This document shows positions 4,797-5,100 of a stretch of DNA of 5,100 bases, in pieces. The stretch comes from JACVRW01 sp036009005 (GTDB lineage: Bacteria > Actinomycetota > Thermoleophilia > Solirubrobacterales > Thermoleophilaceae), in assembly GCA_036009005.1 (NCBI GenBank), contig DASYMP010000028.1, positions 1-5,100 of the forward strand, read 5' to 3'. The notes beneath the pieces are model-generated. The model did not search any database and was not told where the DNA came from. It saw nothing but the letters and a program-made list of their open reading frames with translations. The translations under genes were made by a program, and so were the position numbers. How positions within the stretch are numbered: the first letter of the stretch is position 1; each line of letters opens with the position of its first letter.

Positions 4797-5100
4797 TGCC
4801 GCACACGCGCACCCGGCCCCGTCTCTGGTACCGCCGCAGCGGCAACGGCGACGGCGAGCCGCTCCTGCTGATCACCGGTTTCACGATCAGCGCTGCGGTC
4901 TTCGACCCGATCCTGCCGCTCTACGAGGACCGCTTCGAGTGCATCGTCTACGACCACCGCGCGTCGGGCCGGTCCGCCAAGCCGCTGAGGCTCACCTCGA
5001 TGGCCGAGCTCGCGGGCGACGCCGTGCGCGTGCTCGACGAGCTGGGGATCGAGAGAGCGCACGTGTACGGGCTCTCGATGGGCGGGATGGTCGCGCAGGA
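4796..5100 (+). CDS. Alpha/beta-hydrolase, N-terminal part, truncated by window edge
   Basis: From GTG 4796 the frame stays open for 101 complete codons to the right edge. The protein shows the start of an alpha/beta-hydrolase. LLLITGF (23-29) corresponds to the oxyanion-hole strand and loop, and FECIVYDHRASGRSAKP (47-63) to the strand and D-x-R-x-x-G-x-S turn. VYGLSMGGMVAQ (90-101) is the nucleophile elbow, with S94 in G-x-S-x-G. The Asp and His of the triad would lie beyond the window. The GTG shares its G with the phaC stop (TAGTG, 1-nt overlap), and a weak GAGAAG (4785-4790) precedes it, so translation is probably coupled to phaC. Next to phaC it could be a PHA depolymerase, a 3-hydroxyacyl thioesterase or an esterase. 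However, the elbow GLSMGG and the DHRASGRS turn look like generic lipase/enol-lactonase-type hydrolases and not clearly like PhaZ (GVSWGG as I recall it). The family is secure; the substrate is unknown. Confidence 0.87.
   Translation, partial: MPHTRTRPRLWYRRSGNGDGEPLLLITGFTISAAVFDPILPLYEDRFECIVYDHRASGRSAKPLRLTSMAELAGDAVRVLDELGIERAHVYGLSMGGMVAQ

Overview
The window is GC-rich, with strong G/C preference at third codon positions, GTG as well as ATG starts, and very tight gene packing. Gene content and style suggest a high-GC actinomycete-type bacterium (Actinomycetota, possibly Thermoleophilia/Solirubrobacterales). That placement is inference from composition and protein style; no marker gene is present.

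Layout. (1) Positions 1-655, minus strand: the N-terminal 218 residues of a biotin-dependent acyl-CoA carboxylase carboxyltransferase (beta) subunit, running off the left edge. (2) Positions 679-1296, plus strand: a RimJ/RimL-type GNAT acetyltransferase, divergent from the carboxylase with only 23 nt between the chosen starts. (3) Positions 1297-1540: a 244-nt non-coding gap holding several inverted repeats and the leader of the next operon. (4) Positions 1541-5100, plus strand: three tightly coupled genes. These are an AMP-forming fatty acyl-CoA ligase, a PHA synthase (PhaC) with a complete Cys-Asp-His triad, and the 5' end of an alpha/beta-hydrolase that runs off the right edge. The ligase and phaC are separated by 1 nt; phaC and the hydrolase overlap by 1 nt (TAGTG).

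How the genes may work together. The three-gene set reads as a polyhydroxyalkanoate module. The ligase would activate a free (hydroxy)fatty acid to its CoA thioester and PhaC would polymerise 3-hydroxyacyl-CoA. The hydrolase would act on polymer, oligomer or thioester, or on something else; its role is open. By eye, the C-terminal half of PhaC resembles the medium-chain-length (class II, Pseudomonas-type) synthases more than class I, which fits a fatty acyl-CoA ligase partner. The carboxylase belongs to acyl-CoA metabolism too, but it is transcribed separately and its substrate is not decided here.

I found no mobile element, CRISPR array, tRNA or rRNA, and no clearly unprecedented system. The points most worth a second look are the ligase-phaC-hydrolase coupling, the class II-like character of PhaC, the 23-nt divergent start region, and the inverted repeats at 1279-1477.
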